Assembly (NCBI GenBank): GCA_016081115.2
Contig: CM071924.1
Span: 95,804,616-95,868,615 of the forward strand
Reading direction: 5' to 3'
DNA length: 64,000 nt
Source: Rehmannia glutinosa
Lineage: Eukaryota; Streptophyta; Magnoliopsida; Lamiales; Orobanchaceae
The position numbers were made by a program, and so were the translations under genes. The notes under the pieces are model-generated. The model was not told where the DNA came from. It saw nothing but the letters and a program-made list of their open reading frames with translations, and did no database searches. Shown piece after piece: positions 51,384-63,345 of this stretch. Each line of letters begins with the position of its first letter. Positions within the stretch are counted from its first letter, which is position 1.

Positions 51384-54300
51384 AAGAAACTTGCGCCCGT
51401 GATATTGTACCATACACCACTCTTCTTTCTTTGCTTTGTTTGACTTAATTCTTCCTCGCCATCCCAATCATATTTTTCATTGACTTGGGTCTCTTCACAT
51501 TTTCTGTAAATCCAAAATTGTTGCAAATGATAAGTAGTAAATCAAAACAATAAACTTCTTTTTTTTTTTTTGTAGTGTCGTTGAATTTCTTTTACTCTTG
51601 CATGATGATCAAGATATGGCTTCAATTAGAGGTAGCAATGGGACGGGTTAAAAGTTAAAACCCGTCGGGGTAGGTCTAGATCCAATTAAATGGATCCTGG
51701 GTCCAATAGGACCTGCCCCACAATATATATTAGTTTTTATTATATTTTTTGAATATGTACTAGATATTTTTGCATTATTTACTTTTAGATTTGAGTGTTG
51801 TATTGATATTAATTTACTACTATAACATCTTGTAATATTGTACTTTGGATATTTATTTTGAGTATTATTGCAAGATCCTAATAGTATTTTTTTTTTGAAA
51901 AAAAATCTTAATAGTAGCTAAATAGTTATAAAACATATTTACAATAAGTTGCATAATTATATTTATTTCTTTTTGGCTTATTAATACTGGATTGCTTTTG
52001 AAATTTTGGTTACAAATACACAAAAATAAATAATTATTGCAATTAAAAAAATATTGGCGGGTCTAACGAGTCTAGTCCCTGGCGGGTTTTGGAACTGAAC
52101 GAGACCAAAGTCTTAATTTTTCTTGGTGGGGCCTTCCGAGGTTTGGAAAACCCGCCTGCGTTCCATCCCCTGCTTCAATCCTTCTCATTTTGATGAATAA
52201 ACGAATTTAAGTAGTAATTTTTATTGGTATAGAAGCATCTAAAAATCTTTTTGTGACAAACGATCATTTAAATTTATTCAGAGAGTCCCACCAATAATTC
52301 TAAATCACGAGTGACAAATTTGGAGTTTTTCGTCATACAACATGGTTGCGCACTTGCGTGCCAGCCCCCTCAACTCCAAATCTTACATTTAACTAAATAA
52401 AAGTTCATAATAAATTTGTTACATTTAATAGATCATCACTTATAAAAGATAAAATTGTCGTTAATGTAATTGAATTATTTTTTAGTGTTTTGAGAAAAAA
52501 TATTCAGTTTCGTTCCCAAAATATTTCAAGCTCCGTTCATCATTAATCCAAATCCTCGCTAGTATGCTGCCATGTACAGCACCGACAACTATTTTAGCTA
52601 AATACCTTATTTTAATTTATATGAATACATAAAAACCTAATTGTTAAATTCAGATTGAGACGCCCACACATAAAGCGCGTAAAGCGTGGCGATATGAGAG
52701 GAGTTCAATCTCACCAAGTGAGTGAGCCCATTCTAAAACTAATTGGTGATAGGAGAAAGAACTCACCGAGTTTAAAAAGTGGATTTTCTTCCCTTAATTA
52801 ATAAATATAAAACAACTTACAATTGACTTATCTCAACACTAATCACCTAGATTTTGTACAAGTTCGTCGTCTACATGAACATCAATCGACGATGACATTG
52901 CACCATAAGGCAGTGGGCGTGCGACAGTGGTAGAGGCATTCGGATATCCGGTCGGTCCAATCATGTATATTTTCATGGGTTGAACCGCAAAAATAGTGGT
53001 TTAATGGAATTTCGGCTCTGTCCAATTTTTCCCTTGGTCAATCGGGCCATCACCGCGCTTGACGGGCACATTTGACAACTCTAATACTAATATGATTGGT
53101 TAGTTATGTTTTTATTCTCGACTACGACTAATTAAGAGGTCCCCTACATTCAAACACATCATCAACATAATGAACTTGTCCACCTTTTCTTTTGAATACG
53201 AGGGGTCGGGTCGGGTGAGACCCGGGGCGAGAAATCCTGACCCACACGTGCAGATGAACAGGCAGGACGCAATTACTTAAAATAAATACCCGAAAATGTT
53301 AACGTGGAAACGTGGAGTAATTTGAGTGGGGTGGTCCAGTAGAAGAATTAAGACCTGGAAGCAGGAGATCCACCGTAAGTGCCGTCACTTTAAATTTCGT
53401 AAGCGTGGACCAGTAGATACGTCAAACCTGGCGGGTTCATGAAGCCACAATTTTATGCTGACACACGTAAGCATTTCTCATTTTGACTTTTGTTGACCAC
53501 CAACCCACCCCAAACCTGATAAGTGATATTTTACCACTTGGACTTTGTAATAATATGAACTCTTTGCGGATGTGCTTAGCAATTTTGTGAGAACTTGGAT
53601 TTGACTCGGAGTTTGTATTTGGACATCTTCTTTTGTTTTTTTGAAACATATGTATTTGGATATCTTTATCCACAATTTTGAAGGACCAGATTTCCTCTTT
53701 CATCTATGGAGATGCATAATAACTTTTGTAAAGATAAATACATGTTGCAGATTCCCTGGAAATGGGCGGATCGTGTAGAAGAATCCGAGCTATGGACTAA
53801 TCACCAACTCCTCTGGGACGGGTTATTTTATTAAGAGCTAATTGGACAATTAATATTAAATTAATATTTAAACCGAATTGTATATTAAATAAGTAAATGT
53901 CATTTTCCCCCACAACAATGATAATAGAATCCCAAAAAAGCCTATATACTTGCTTTTGCTTAATTATTTTTTGCATTTTTTGAGTTTAATAAAATACCAA
54001 TCGATTGTTACAATTCAAATCGAGTATAGAAATAAAATTCTATAAGATTGCATTTAATTTGGATGAGAGGATTTGAATTTGAGAGAAGAATTTCAAATAA
54101 CTCCAAATAATTTGGATTTGAAATCCACCACAATGACTCCAAAATAGCACAAAATAAAATCTAAGTTGTAGAATGATTTTATCCAAACAAGTTCAATAAA
54201 TTTGTTATTATGGATTTGAAATTCTTAGCTCCGAATCTATCAATCCAAATGGGGCCTAAATGAAATTCATATAATATTTCTTGTTTTTAATTATTTAATG

Positions 54301-55452
54301 AATCTTTCATGGTATCAGCAAAATGTACACGTGAAATACAATTCAATAGAAGAAAAAACTCCTACCTCCAACCGTGTGGTTATAAAACTCTATCTTTTAC
54401 TTGAAATACCAGAAATCCAAATGGAACAATTAGCTAAATATGGAAATGTTTGATTGAATTTCTCAAGGGTCAACTTTAAATTTTATTTTGGTTTCCTGTT
54501 ATTGCTTGTTTGGCCCTGGTAGGTTTGGAACAAATAATATCATTAATATCCCTCATTAATATTTATCTTTCCCTGTCCCACGCCTAATTTAATTAGCATG
54601 ATTGAATAACAGCCATAAAACTAAAGCATAATCCAATATATCAATGGTTAAGGGCAGTGTCCAATAACAACCCACCATGAGCCGACTAGAAGTTGCAATT
54701 TTATACGTGACCTACTAGCACTTTGCTTCTAATTGATATTTGGAAGAAGATCTCTGAAAAGTTGAATACAGGCGCCTGATTTTATTATGTTTTGGATAAA
54801 TCTCTTTGGAGGGAGGGATTTCTTTTCTGAATTGATAAGTGGAGCTTGGAATATTAGGAAGTTTGATGAGGATTAATTCAACTCTGCATAAAAGATCAAT
54901 CATTAATGGGGAATCAAAGTGTTGAATTTCTTCAAGGGGTGAATTATTAGACTATCACATTATTTTATTCTGCTAAAATACGCAGATTACTTTAAAGTCA
55001 AAAAATTTGATAAATTTTTTATTGTTTTCCGTAATTGATAGAATATTCGGACGAGAACTAGTCTGCAATACACAGAACAGGGCTAGGGGGTCTCTGTGTG
55101 GTTCTAGGAAAGCCATCCGACGCTCAAATCAGTAACAATATGAGAGTAATTCGAGAGCAAAGGAAACAACCATAGAGAGTACTGAATTGTGAATACTTAC
55201 AAAGGAGATGGAAAGACCTTTTTATATCTTGGTTGGTGTGCCCCGTGGGCCATGTATGACAATATGAGAGAGTGACCGCATGGTCCGGATGCGGGCTTTG
55301 TGAGCCGGATGATTTTATATGTGGCCTAAAATAATAAAAATATTAAGTAATTATTAAAATTTAAATAATTCATTAAATGAATAATTAGGATAATTATGAA
55401 AATATATTTTTGCTCACTACACTAATAATTTTAAATTCACACAATGCTATAA
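51384..55452. other. Intergenic with repeats, no gene
   Basis: A MITE-like unit at about 51625-52180 has inverted gagg(t)agcaatggga / ggatggaacgcagg ends around an AT-rich core. From 52180 to 55450 I see only AT-rich sequence, short frames without homology (53437-53703, 54715-54903), and an unclassified segment at 55060-55330 (gtctctgtgtggttctagga). Confidence 0.4.
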
Positions 55453-55735
55453 CACTACAACAAAAATCAATTTACCTAAAAAAATCTGTAGATAATTAAA
55501 CATTAAGATAAACTGTAAAGTATAGGTGATATCGTTATAGGTAAATATTTACCAACAAAATCTGAAATAGTCGGTAAATATCTACATTATTCTTGTCGGT
55601 AGATTTAGATTTTTTAGTAGTTTATTGGTATAATTTGCGAAAACACGATATTTTTTATTCTATAAGTATTCTGTATGTAACTATAAAATTTAGTAACAAA
55701 AATAATTTTGTTGGTAAACTGATTTTTTTATAGTG
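55453..55735 (+). mobile_element. CACTA-derived MITE, TSD TAA
   Basis: 283 bp. Starts CACTACAACAAAAATCAATT and ends tttttttatagtg; TAA at 55450-55452 and 55736-55738. The best-preserved left terminus of the family in this window. Confidence 0.8.
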
Positions 55736-56164
55736 TAATTTTTTTTTATTATTTTGGGATCAAATCAATGTTCCCTGAATTCAAATAATGCGACCTTAGA
55801 CACTTAAAATCGAGAAAAAAATGTGCATGAAATCCAAACTCGATCAACTTCTATCATGAAGTGACCAAATTCAACTTATTCCCATTACACACATTGGAAA
55901 TGTGGGTTAAAAGGAAAGACCGAACTACATACATGATACATCTAGTTAGTGTATGGACGATGGCAAGAAAATTTCCCCTTCTATGATGATAACCAAAAAG
56001 CAAGAAGCTAATTTTTGACAAACATTATCATTTTGATAAATTATAATTATTTAGTGTGTATAATGTGTTTCATGCACCTACTTAGTGTATGGAGGTTGGC
56101 AAGAAATTTCCCCTTCTGTGATAAAAAAATATATATTTGACAAATATTATGATTTTGATTAGGG

Positions 56165-56575
56165 GGTCAATTTGTGGTACGACACGAACTTAACACAAAT
56201 TTAGCAGGTATATGTACAACCCTTAGCAGGTTCGGGTCAAAATCAGGTTGGACACAGTTAACATAACGAAACAAATAGGTCGATCCAAGTCGACACGATT
56301 GACCTATTTAACCCATTTAAATTTATAGTAACATATTATTTTCATATTTTGTGATGTTTTAGTTAGTTATATATGATGGACATATTATTGAATGCATTTT
56401 CTAATAATTTAAAGTAACTTTCATTTATAATTATAGTTTTTTTTTCGTGTTATATAGGTTTTTTGTGTCGTGTTCGGGTTACCAGTGTCATAAATGGGTC
56501 GTGTTCGTGTCCGTATCATACCCGTGTCAGGAGACGACCCGCGAACATGAATCACGATCGCGATTGACACCCCTA
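56165..56575. repeat. MITE-like repeat with gacacgaac / gtgtcgtgttcgggtt ends
   Basis: Opposite-orientation relative of 6405-6990. Ends gattgacacccctaat. The open frames across its right arm are repeat-derived. Confidence 0.6.
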
Positions 56576-57061
56576 ATTTTGATAAATTACAAACAATTAG
56601 CGTGTGTTTCATCTAGAGTTGTCAAAATGCTCGGTCTAGCCCAAGAGCGAAAACCGGCCTAAACCTGGCTAAACAATAACTAGGCCGCTAAAATTGGAGC
56701 CCAACCACACCCAACTCATGAAATCACACTGCAAATTTCATGTCAACCGAGTCGACTCCATTTTTCGGCCCTAATAAGTTGGATCAGATAGGACTTTCTT
56801 TTGAGGCCTAAAAACGTAGCCCAATTTAATAAAAATATTGGGATGGTAGCGGGTAAGAATTGACACCTCTAATTTGATCTAGTTAGTGTATGGAGGTTGA
56901 CACATACACACACACCCATAAAGATGTGTGTAAAATCAAGGGTAGATCAATCCACGTGGGTGGCATAGACTACAACAAATTATAGAGTAAAATTTTAGTG
57001 GGAGTGTGTGTGTGTTTTTCTGGACCCCACACCGCACTAAAACTGATGCACTCCCTCCTAC

Positions 57062-57068
57062 TATAAAA
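57062..57068 (+). promoter_or_regulatory. TATA box of the sulfate transporter gene
   Basis: TATAAAA about 180 bases upstream of the ATG at 57246, giving a predicted 5' leader of about 150 bases. Confidence 0.6.
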
Positions 57069-57245
57069 ACCCACTCCATGCTTCTAATCATCTGCAAAAA
57101 CCATCATCACATATCCAAATAAGGAAAAATCAAATTTTATGTCACAACAATAAATCTCCAATCCTAAAAAAAAAAACATAATATTATCTTACTACAAACA
57201 AATTTTTTTCCTTTTTTTTTCTGAAGAAAATTACACAAACAAAAA

Positions 57246-59338
57246 ATGGGAAACGCGGATCACATGAATCCTCCTCCGGCCAACGCCTTCAATTTCGACG
57301 GCGGCGCAAACCACCGCGTGGCCATTCCGCCGCCGCAGCCCTTCATAAAATCGCTCAAAAACACGCTGAAGGAAACATTCTTCCCCGACGACCCCCTCCG
57401 GCAGTTCAAAAACCAGCCGCCGCGGAAAAAGCTTGCGCTCGGCCTACAGTACATTTTCCCAATCCTGGAGTGGGGCCCGCGGTACACGTTGCAGTTTTTT
57501 AAAGCTGATCTCATTTCCGGGATCACCATAGCCAGCCTGGCCATCCCGCAGGGGATTAGTTACGCAAGGCTCGCGAATTTGCCGCCAATTCTCGGCCTGT
57601 GTAAGTACAATTTTGGCCCTATAATTTTGATTTGTGCAATTTTGGTTCAAAATGAGTGTTTTAATATTTTATTTATTCCAAAAGATACATTTGGATATAG
57701 CTAAAACACCAAAAATATCTAGGACGTAGTCAAAAACTGGTAATTTTTGTTAAATGGGTAAAATCCTCAACCCATAAATTATAAGATTAAAATTGCCAAT
57801 CCGCAAGAGTTGCAGAACTAAAATGGCAATTAAGCCGAAAATTAATTCGCGAAGCATAGAAATATTATATATTGCTTGTTTATTTATATTTAAATTTTTT
57901 TTTGGGTGTGGTAGATTCGAGCTTTGTTCCACCGTTGATTTACGCTGTGATGGGGAGCTCAAGAGATTTAGCAGTTGGAACTGTGGCCGTTGGATCATTA
58001 CTGACGGCTTCGATGTTGGGAAATGTAGTAAATGCACTGGAGGAGCCCACGCTCTATCTTCATCTTGCTTTCACAGCAACTCTTTTTGCTGGGCTTTTTG
58101 AAGCTGCTTTGGGCATTTTCAGGTAATATTTTTTTTTACAGTAGGAAAATTCCAATTTACCCGTATAAATCATTTTGTCATTAAATTTTACAGTTGCTAA
58201 CAGAATACTTACTAAATAAAAAATATTATTTTTCTCTAAATTATGCAGATAAATTACCGATAACTGTTGAATTTACCAACATAAATGCAATAAATATTTA
58301 CCTACAATTGTTTTTGTTGATAACAATTTTAACCTACAATGATATTACATAAAATGGTTTTATATACACTTTATAGTAATTTTAATATTTACCTATAGAT
58401 TTTTATGTAGGTCAACTGATTTTTCCTTATATTGGGACACAATATTATTACCTACATAAAAAATTATTAATGGGGACACATTTATTTTTTTCAACCTAAT
58501 TAATAATTAATATATAGTTTTAAGATAAATATTAAATTATAAAATGAAAAAAAAATTATAGGAGCACGTGCCCGATAATAGGAGCCATGGTTTCGTCCTT
58601 GCTCTTTCCTATTCATAATATTGAAGATTTTGAATTTTCTATTGCAAATTTTATTACACTCCAATAAATGATGTACCTGATTTTAGTGATGGTGGTAGTT
58701 GGTATTCTCGAATACAATTGTTTCATCTGTGCGAATGTCACGTATATGTACAATATTAATGATATCATCTTTAAATTGAGCGTGACATTCACCTATTGAA
58801 TTGAAGTACCGTATGAAATTGGCATCATCTTGAAAATTAAAAGTTTGCTATAATAATGTTTTGTTAATTATGTACTTTATTATCAAAATGTTATTTGATC
58901 TAAGTATAATATTTGAAATAATTAAGGTGAAATATTGAAATTGTTACAGGCTAGGGTTTATAGTGGATTTTCTGTCGCATGCAACCATAGTAGGGTTCAT
59001 GGGAGGAGCGGCCACGGTTGTTTGCCTACAACAATTAAAAGGAATATTAGGGCTTGACCATTTTACCCATGCCACTGATGTCATCTCCGTCATGCGCTCT
59101 GTATTTACCCAAACTCATAAGGTATTTTTACATTTAATTTCTCTCTCCTCAATTAGTTTATTGTGTTAATATAGATTAAAAAAAACACATAAATTGAGGA
59201 TTGCGTTAAATATCCAATATACCCTTAATTAATCATTAATGTTACTATGAAACAAAATATTTTTTTATTGTTAGTTGGAAACAATGGCGAAGACGGGATA
59301 GTAGGGTGGGTCGAATGGAAAAATCATATAAATTTCAA

Positions 59339-59372
<34 letters not shown>

Positions 59373-62300
59373 AAAAATTTGCTTAGTACATTTTTTTTTT
59401 TGGGGGGTGGCCTCCTAGCTACGCCAATGGTTGGAAAATAATAATCTAAATGTAATTTGGGAAAAATATTTTCTCACCGGCCTTGAAATTGTCGAAACGG
59501 CCTTCTTTTTGAAGAATTTTTTATGTCTCAAAACATCACTTATTTTGAATGTGGAATAAAAAACTTTTGTGTTTTCTTTCTTTGGATGGAAATTGTAGGT
59601 TACGTGGTTTTCTTTTTATCTTCTTAGCAAATTCCGTGGCACTATAAGAAAAAAATAAAGACTTGTGTATTAATTTTCACAATCTTTTTATAACAAAACA
59701 ACAAAATATTATCCATATTTTTAACGACAAGACAACAAAATATTCACTAAATAGCATTCCTTTTTGTTAATATTCGTACCCCTTTGCTTACTATATATAC
59801 CACGTTTTTGTGTTCACACTAAGAATCATATCTATGCATGCATTGGTATTAAAAAAAAGAAAAAGGACTATTAAGCCCAATTCTTGATTCCAACTAATCT
59901 TTTGATTCTTGTCACATAAATAACATTTAATTAAAACAGTTAATTTTCTTAAGAATCAGTTCGGATATATTTCCTTGTCCTAACTTTCCGACCATTGTCA
60001 GATATCAATCCAATCAACTAATTTCATTCAACTGATTAACCTTTAAATTAAATACCTAGTTTGCCCCCAAGATATCCACGGATCCAACCTGGGCCCGATC
60101 CCCTTCTTTTCTAAAAAATATATTGAGAATTGTTTTTAAATATATATATATATATATATATAGGGGGAGGTTAAAATGAGACCACATATTATAGTGAGAC
60201 AGTGTGGACTCATCTCAACCCTCCATTATCTACATCAATGACTAAGATAAATAGGGGTTAAAATTACATTAAATATTTAATTAATGCAAAATAAGGGTAT
60301 AATTGTCAAATTAACCAAGTGGGGGACTATCCAAATATGGAATCAGTTATTAGGAGAGAGAAAATCACGTGGGGAGAGAGAAAATCCCGAGAAAATCGCG
60401 CTGGAGAGAGAAAATTGCGCTGGTGCTATGCCATGCAGTATGATGTACACTTATCATATATTTGTTGTATATTTAACACCATTTTACTGTATGCTTAACA
60501 TAATTTTACTGCATATTAAAATAATAAAAAAAACATATGGGGACCGTGAATCTAGGAACCAGTTAGAGAGAGAGAGAATCACGCTCATTAACATGTGGGG
60601 ACCGTGTATTAAGTAAATCAATATATATAAGAGAAAATCACGCTCATTATTGTGTTGTATATTTAGCATATATTTGATGTATACTTAACACTATTTTGTT
60701 GTATGTTTAACATAATTTTACTGCATATTACAGTTGTCAAACAAAAATATGTGGGTACCGTGAATTAAGGAATCAGTTATAGATAGAGATATTCACGCTC
60801 ATTAACATGTGGGGACCGTGAATTAAGTAAATCAATTATAGATAGAGGGAAACTCACACTCATTATTGTGTTGTATATTTAGCATATATTTGATGTATAC
60901 TCAACACTATTTTGTTGTATGTTTAACATAATTTTACTGCATATTACAATTGTCAAACAAAAATATAAATATACAACAAAACACATATATGTATACAACA
61001 AACCACATATAAGTATACAACAAAAAAACATAAGTATGCAACAACATAAATATATACATCAAAAATTAATTATTTATACAACAAAACACATCTAAGTATA
61101 CATCTAAAAACATATAATCTCGAACATTATCAAATCCCATTCCAAAATATATACTATTACTACCATTCCCTTTCGAACCCACCAATCAAATCCATTGCTC
61201 TTCGTATAATCTCAATCCAATTCCAGTTTCAACCATGTCCGATCAAGTCATAACCACAATCCTAACTCAGGTCACCAAAATCCAAGAAGAATAGATTCGC
61301 CAAGAAATTACCCTAATTTCCGGTGTCAAAAAGGAATTCAAGAAACTTCAAAGCGAATTCAAGTCCATTAAAGCTGTTCTCGTCGACGCAAAAAACATGT
61401 GGGGACCACCCCAAACCCTCCCTCGAAGAAAGAGACGAGGAACCGCTGGTTGAGATCATCTCACTTGGTGCACTCCCGGGAGCCATCTGTTGTTGTGGTA
61501 GGCGTACACGTGCGTGGCACGCTCGGAGGTTTCGGAATGGATGATGTAAGCTATGGGGACTGGGGAGAGGAGAAGATGGAGGAGGAAAATTTTGGGGGAA
61601 CAGAGAGAGAAAGCCATTGTGGGGGAGATGAACGGGATTTTTTGGGGAGATACCAATTGGGGATGAAAACTACTAATAAGAAAATGACTAACATGCCCTT
61701 TTCAGCTTTAAAATAAATCTAAAATGATTATTATATTGGGAAAATCCCAACCATCTAAAATTTGAGATTTATGGTTAGGATTAGTCCACACTGTCTCACT
61801 CTAATTATGTGGTCTGATTTGATCCTATTCCTATATATATATATATATATTTAGCTAATTTGTATGAGTTTTCTTTAGTTATCTATCAGGCATACTTTAT
61901 TTTCGTGTATCAATCCACCCCGTTATGGTGTCGAACCATTGCCCATAACCTCTCGGAAAATGATGACTATATAGTAAAATTGACAAATCAAAAAGCATGG
62001 ATGCTTTTCCTCATAAATGAAAAGTGGTCCAATATTAATCACTTAGAGATTAGACAAGGCCCACGTCACATGAATTCAATATATTTTATCCATTTCGCCA
62101 TATATACTTCCATGATTTTCTTTTTTCTTGAAAAGCACGATATCACAACATATCTAAATTAAATAATTGATCAAATGAAATTATTTCTCAATATTTTTAA
62201 TGTAATGCATACAGGGAAAAATAAAAATAAAAAATAAATTTAATCACATAAATTGTTGTTTTCCCTTTTTTTTTTTGAGAAGAATAAATTGTTGTTTTCT

Positions 62301-63345
62301 AATGTTGATTATGATGCTAATTTGCAGTGGAGATGGGAAAGTGCTGTGCTGGGATGTGTTTTCCTTTTCTACCTCCTCCTCTCCAGATTCTTTGTAAGTT
62401 AATCTCACCCTTTGGCCTTTCCTTAACTTTTTGCACTATTCTTTTTAATATGTTGGGAGTAGTGATTAAAGAGGATGAGATAAATTTCAAAAAAACTGAA
62501 AGATACATGATTCGAACTATGGTACCCTTACAAAGGGTGAGCGATACCACTTGAGCTACAAACTCGTGTTTTTTTTAAATAAGTTGATAGTATTAGTTGG
62601 TGGGGAGGGGATAAAATTCACAAAAAACTGAAAGATACTGTGTTCAAACCACGATCAATATTCTTATAAAGGGTGAACGATATCACTTGAGCTACTAGCT
62701 AGTGGTCCGCCTTTTGAACTATTTACACAAGGGAAGATTACAAAACTACCTCTGACAATTGGGTTAGTTGGAAATTACAGGGAAAAAAAACCCTTGAGGT
62801 TTTATTCTGAATTATATTTTACCTGTCATAAGCAAAAATATTTCAAGCATCTCCTTATATTTTGTAAAAATAATACAGTCACCCTCTTATATTTAACACA
62901 TAATCAAACATTAAGGGTTTTTGTTTTATAATTTTCAAACATTTCTGAGTTTTTTTTTGTAATTAACCAAACCTCATGGGGTAGTTTTTGTAATTATCCC
63001 TTAAAATAATTAATTGGCTTTTACATTGACTAAAAGATGAAGACTAGCTTTAATCTTTTTCACATAATTAAGAAAACTTTGTAGCTAGGATGTCATGTCA
63101 GAACTCTTTTTTTTTTTCTTTTTAAACTTACAAGAAACCATTATAATAAAGCATAAAATAATTATTCCATTTACTTGCAATACATTTGAAAGCAACCTGG
63201 TAATTAACACAATTAATTTATAATTGTGCAGAGCAAAAAGAAGCCAAAGCTGTTCTGGATATCAGCCATGGCTCCATTGACATCTGTGATATTGGGAAGT
63301 ATTCTGGTGTATCTCACACATGCTGAGAAACATGGAGTCCAAGTG
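57246..63345 (+). CDS. Group-3 sulfate transporter (SULTR3-like), 3' end outside window
   Basis: Proton-coupled sulfate carrier family (SLC26/SulP). Plant group 3 members are multi-pass proteins, several of them placed at the plastid envelope. Exons: 57246-57600, 57915-58122, 58950-59121, 62328-62393, 63232-63345, all with GT/AG; 305 codons join without a break, about half of a typical 650. Visible: N-terminus MGNADHMNPPPANAFNFDGG, cytosolic LKETFFPDDPLRQFKNQP, first membrane segment ADLISGITIASLAIPQGISY, then YSSFVPPLIYAVMGSSRDLA, GTVAVGSLLTASMLGNVV, LGFIVDFLSHATIVGFMGGA, WRWESAVLGCVFLFYLLLSR and KKPKLFWISAMAPLTSVILG. The remaining membrane helices and the STAS domain lie beyond 64000. Intron 3 is 3.2 kb, enlarged by nested elements. 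Family assignment is firm; the exact paralogue (3;1/3;2-like) is an inference. Confidence 0.93.
58139..58434 (-). mobile_element. CACTA-derived MITE in sulfate transporter intron 2
   Basis: Reverse-orientation copy of the tgtaggtaaa family: the complement of its right end reads caatataaggaaaaatcag, a degenerate CACTACAAGGAAAAATCAG. The interior has the family's ttaccaacataaat and aaattttacag blocks. No clean 3-bp duplication. It begins about 16 bases after the splice donor of exon 2. Confidence 0.65.
59281..59430. repeat. ggcgtagc/cggcccacc MITE relative with internal TA tract
   Basis: acaatggcgaagacggga on the left and ctcctagctacgccaatggt on the right form inverted ends; (TA)14 lies at 59341-59369. 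In intron 3 of the sulfate transporter gene. Confidence 0.5.
60440..60965. repeat. ~216-bp tandem repeat inside the TIR element
   Basis: cattattgtgttgtatattt begins at about 60645 and 60861, each followed by agcatatatttgatgtatac and acataattttactgcatatt; a third diverged unit precedes at about 60440. Units are joined by cacgctcattaacatgtggg. Confidence 0.75.
61234..61395 (+). pseudogene. Captured NLR fragment (Rx-type coiled-coil N-terminus)
   Basis: From the ATG, the frame reads MSDQVITTILTQVTKIQEE, stop, then IRQEITLISGVKKEFKKLQS and EFKSIKAVLVDAK. This is the start of the Rx N-terminal four-helix domain of CC-NBS-LRR immune receptors, which usually continues with a linker and an NB-ARC domain; neither is present. 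About 60 bases of untranslated-like sequence precede the ATG. The premature TAG at about 61291 and the loss of the rest make it non-functional. It lies wholly between the inverted repeats of the TIR element, which implies capture by the transposon. Confidence 0.7.
61396..61700 (+). other. GC-richer segment in the TIR element, origin unknown
   Basis: Higher GC than its surroundings, with a 105-codon frame (61399-61716) rich in Gly, Glu and Asp. It could be a second captured gene piece, but I cannot name a family. Confidence 0.3.
62467..62705 (-). repeat. Two SINE-like copies in sulfate transporter intron 4
   Basis: Two minus-strand relatives of 46828-46905, at about 62467-62570 and 62600-62705. 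Each includes (on the minus strand) gtagctcaagtggtatc-type box A and ttcgaatcat/tttgaacaca-type box B sequence followed by a ctttcagttttt tail. Confidence 0.5.
62735..63001. mobile_element. Foldback MITE copy in sulfate transporter intron 4
   Basis: Left arm gaagattacaaaactacctc, right arm ggtagtttttgtaattatcc, with the family centre (ttacattttacctgtcataagcaaaa-type) between. Diverged; no perfect duplication. Confidence 0.6.

Larger units (their letters stand above)
60162..61832. mobile_element. TIR element in TA microsatellites carrying an NLR fragment, ~1.67 kb
   Basis: The left end has aaaatgagaccacatattat then agtgagacagtgtggactca; the complement of the right end has caaatcagaccacataatta then agtgagacagtgtggactaa. 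TA arrays flank both sides (60140-60161; 61833-61850). The host sequence around it appears to be a cggcccacc-type MITE with an internal TA tract. The interior holds a ~216-bp tandem repeat, an NLR-derived fragment and a GC-richer segment. No transposase. Confidence 0.75.
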
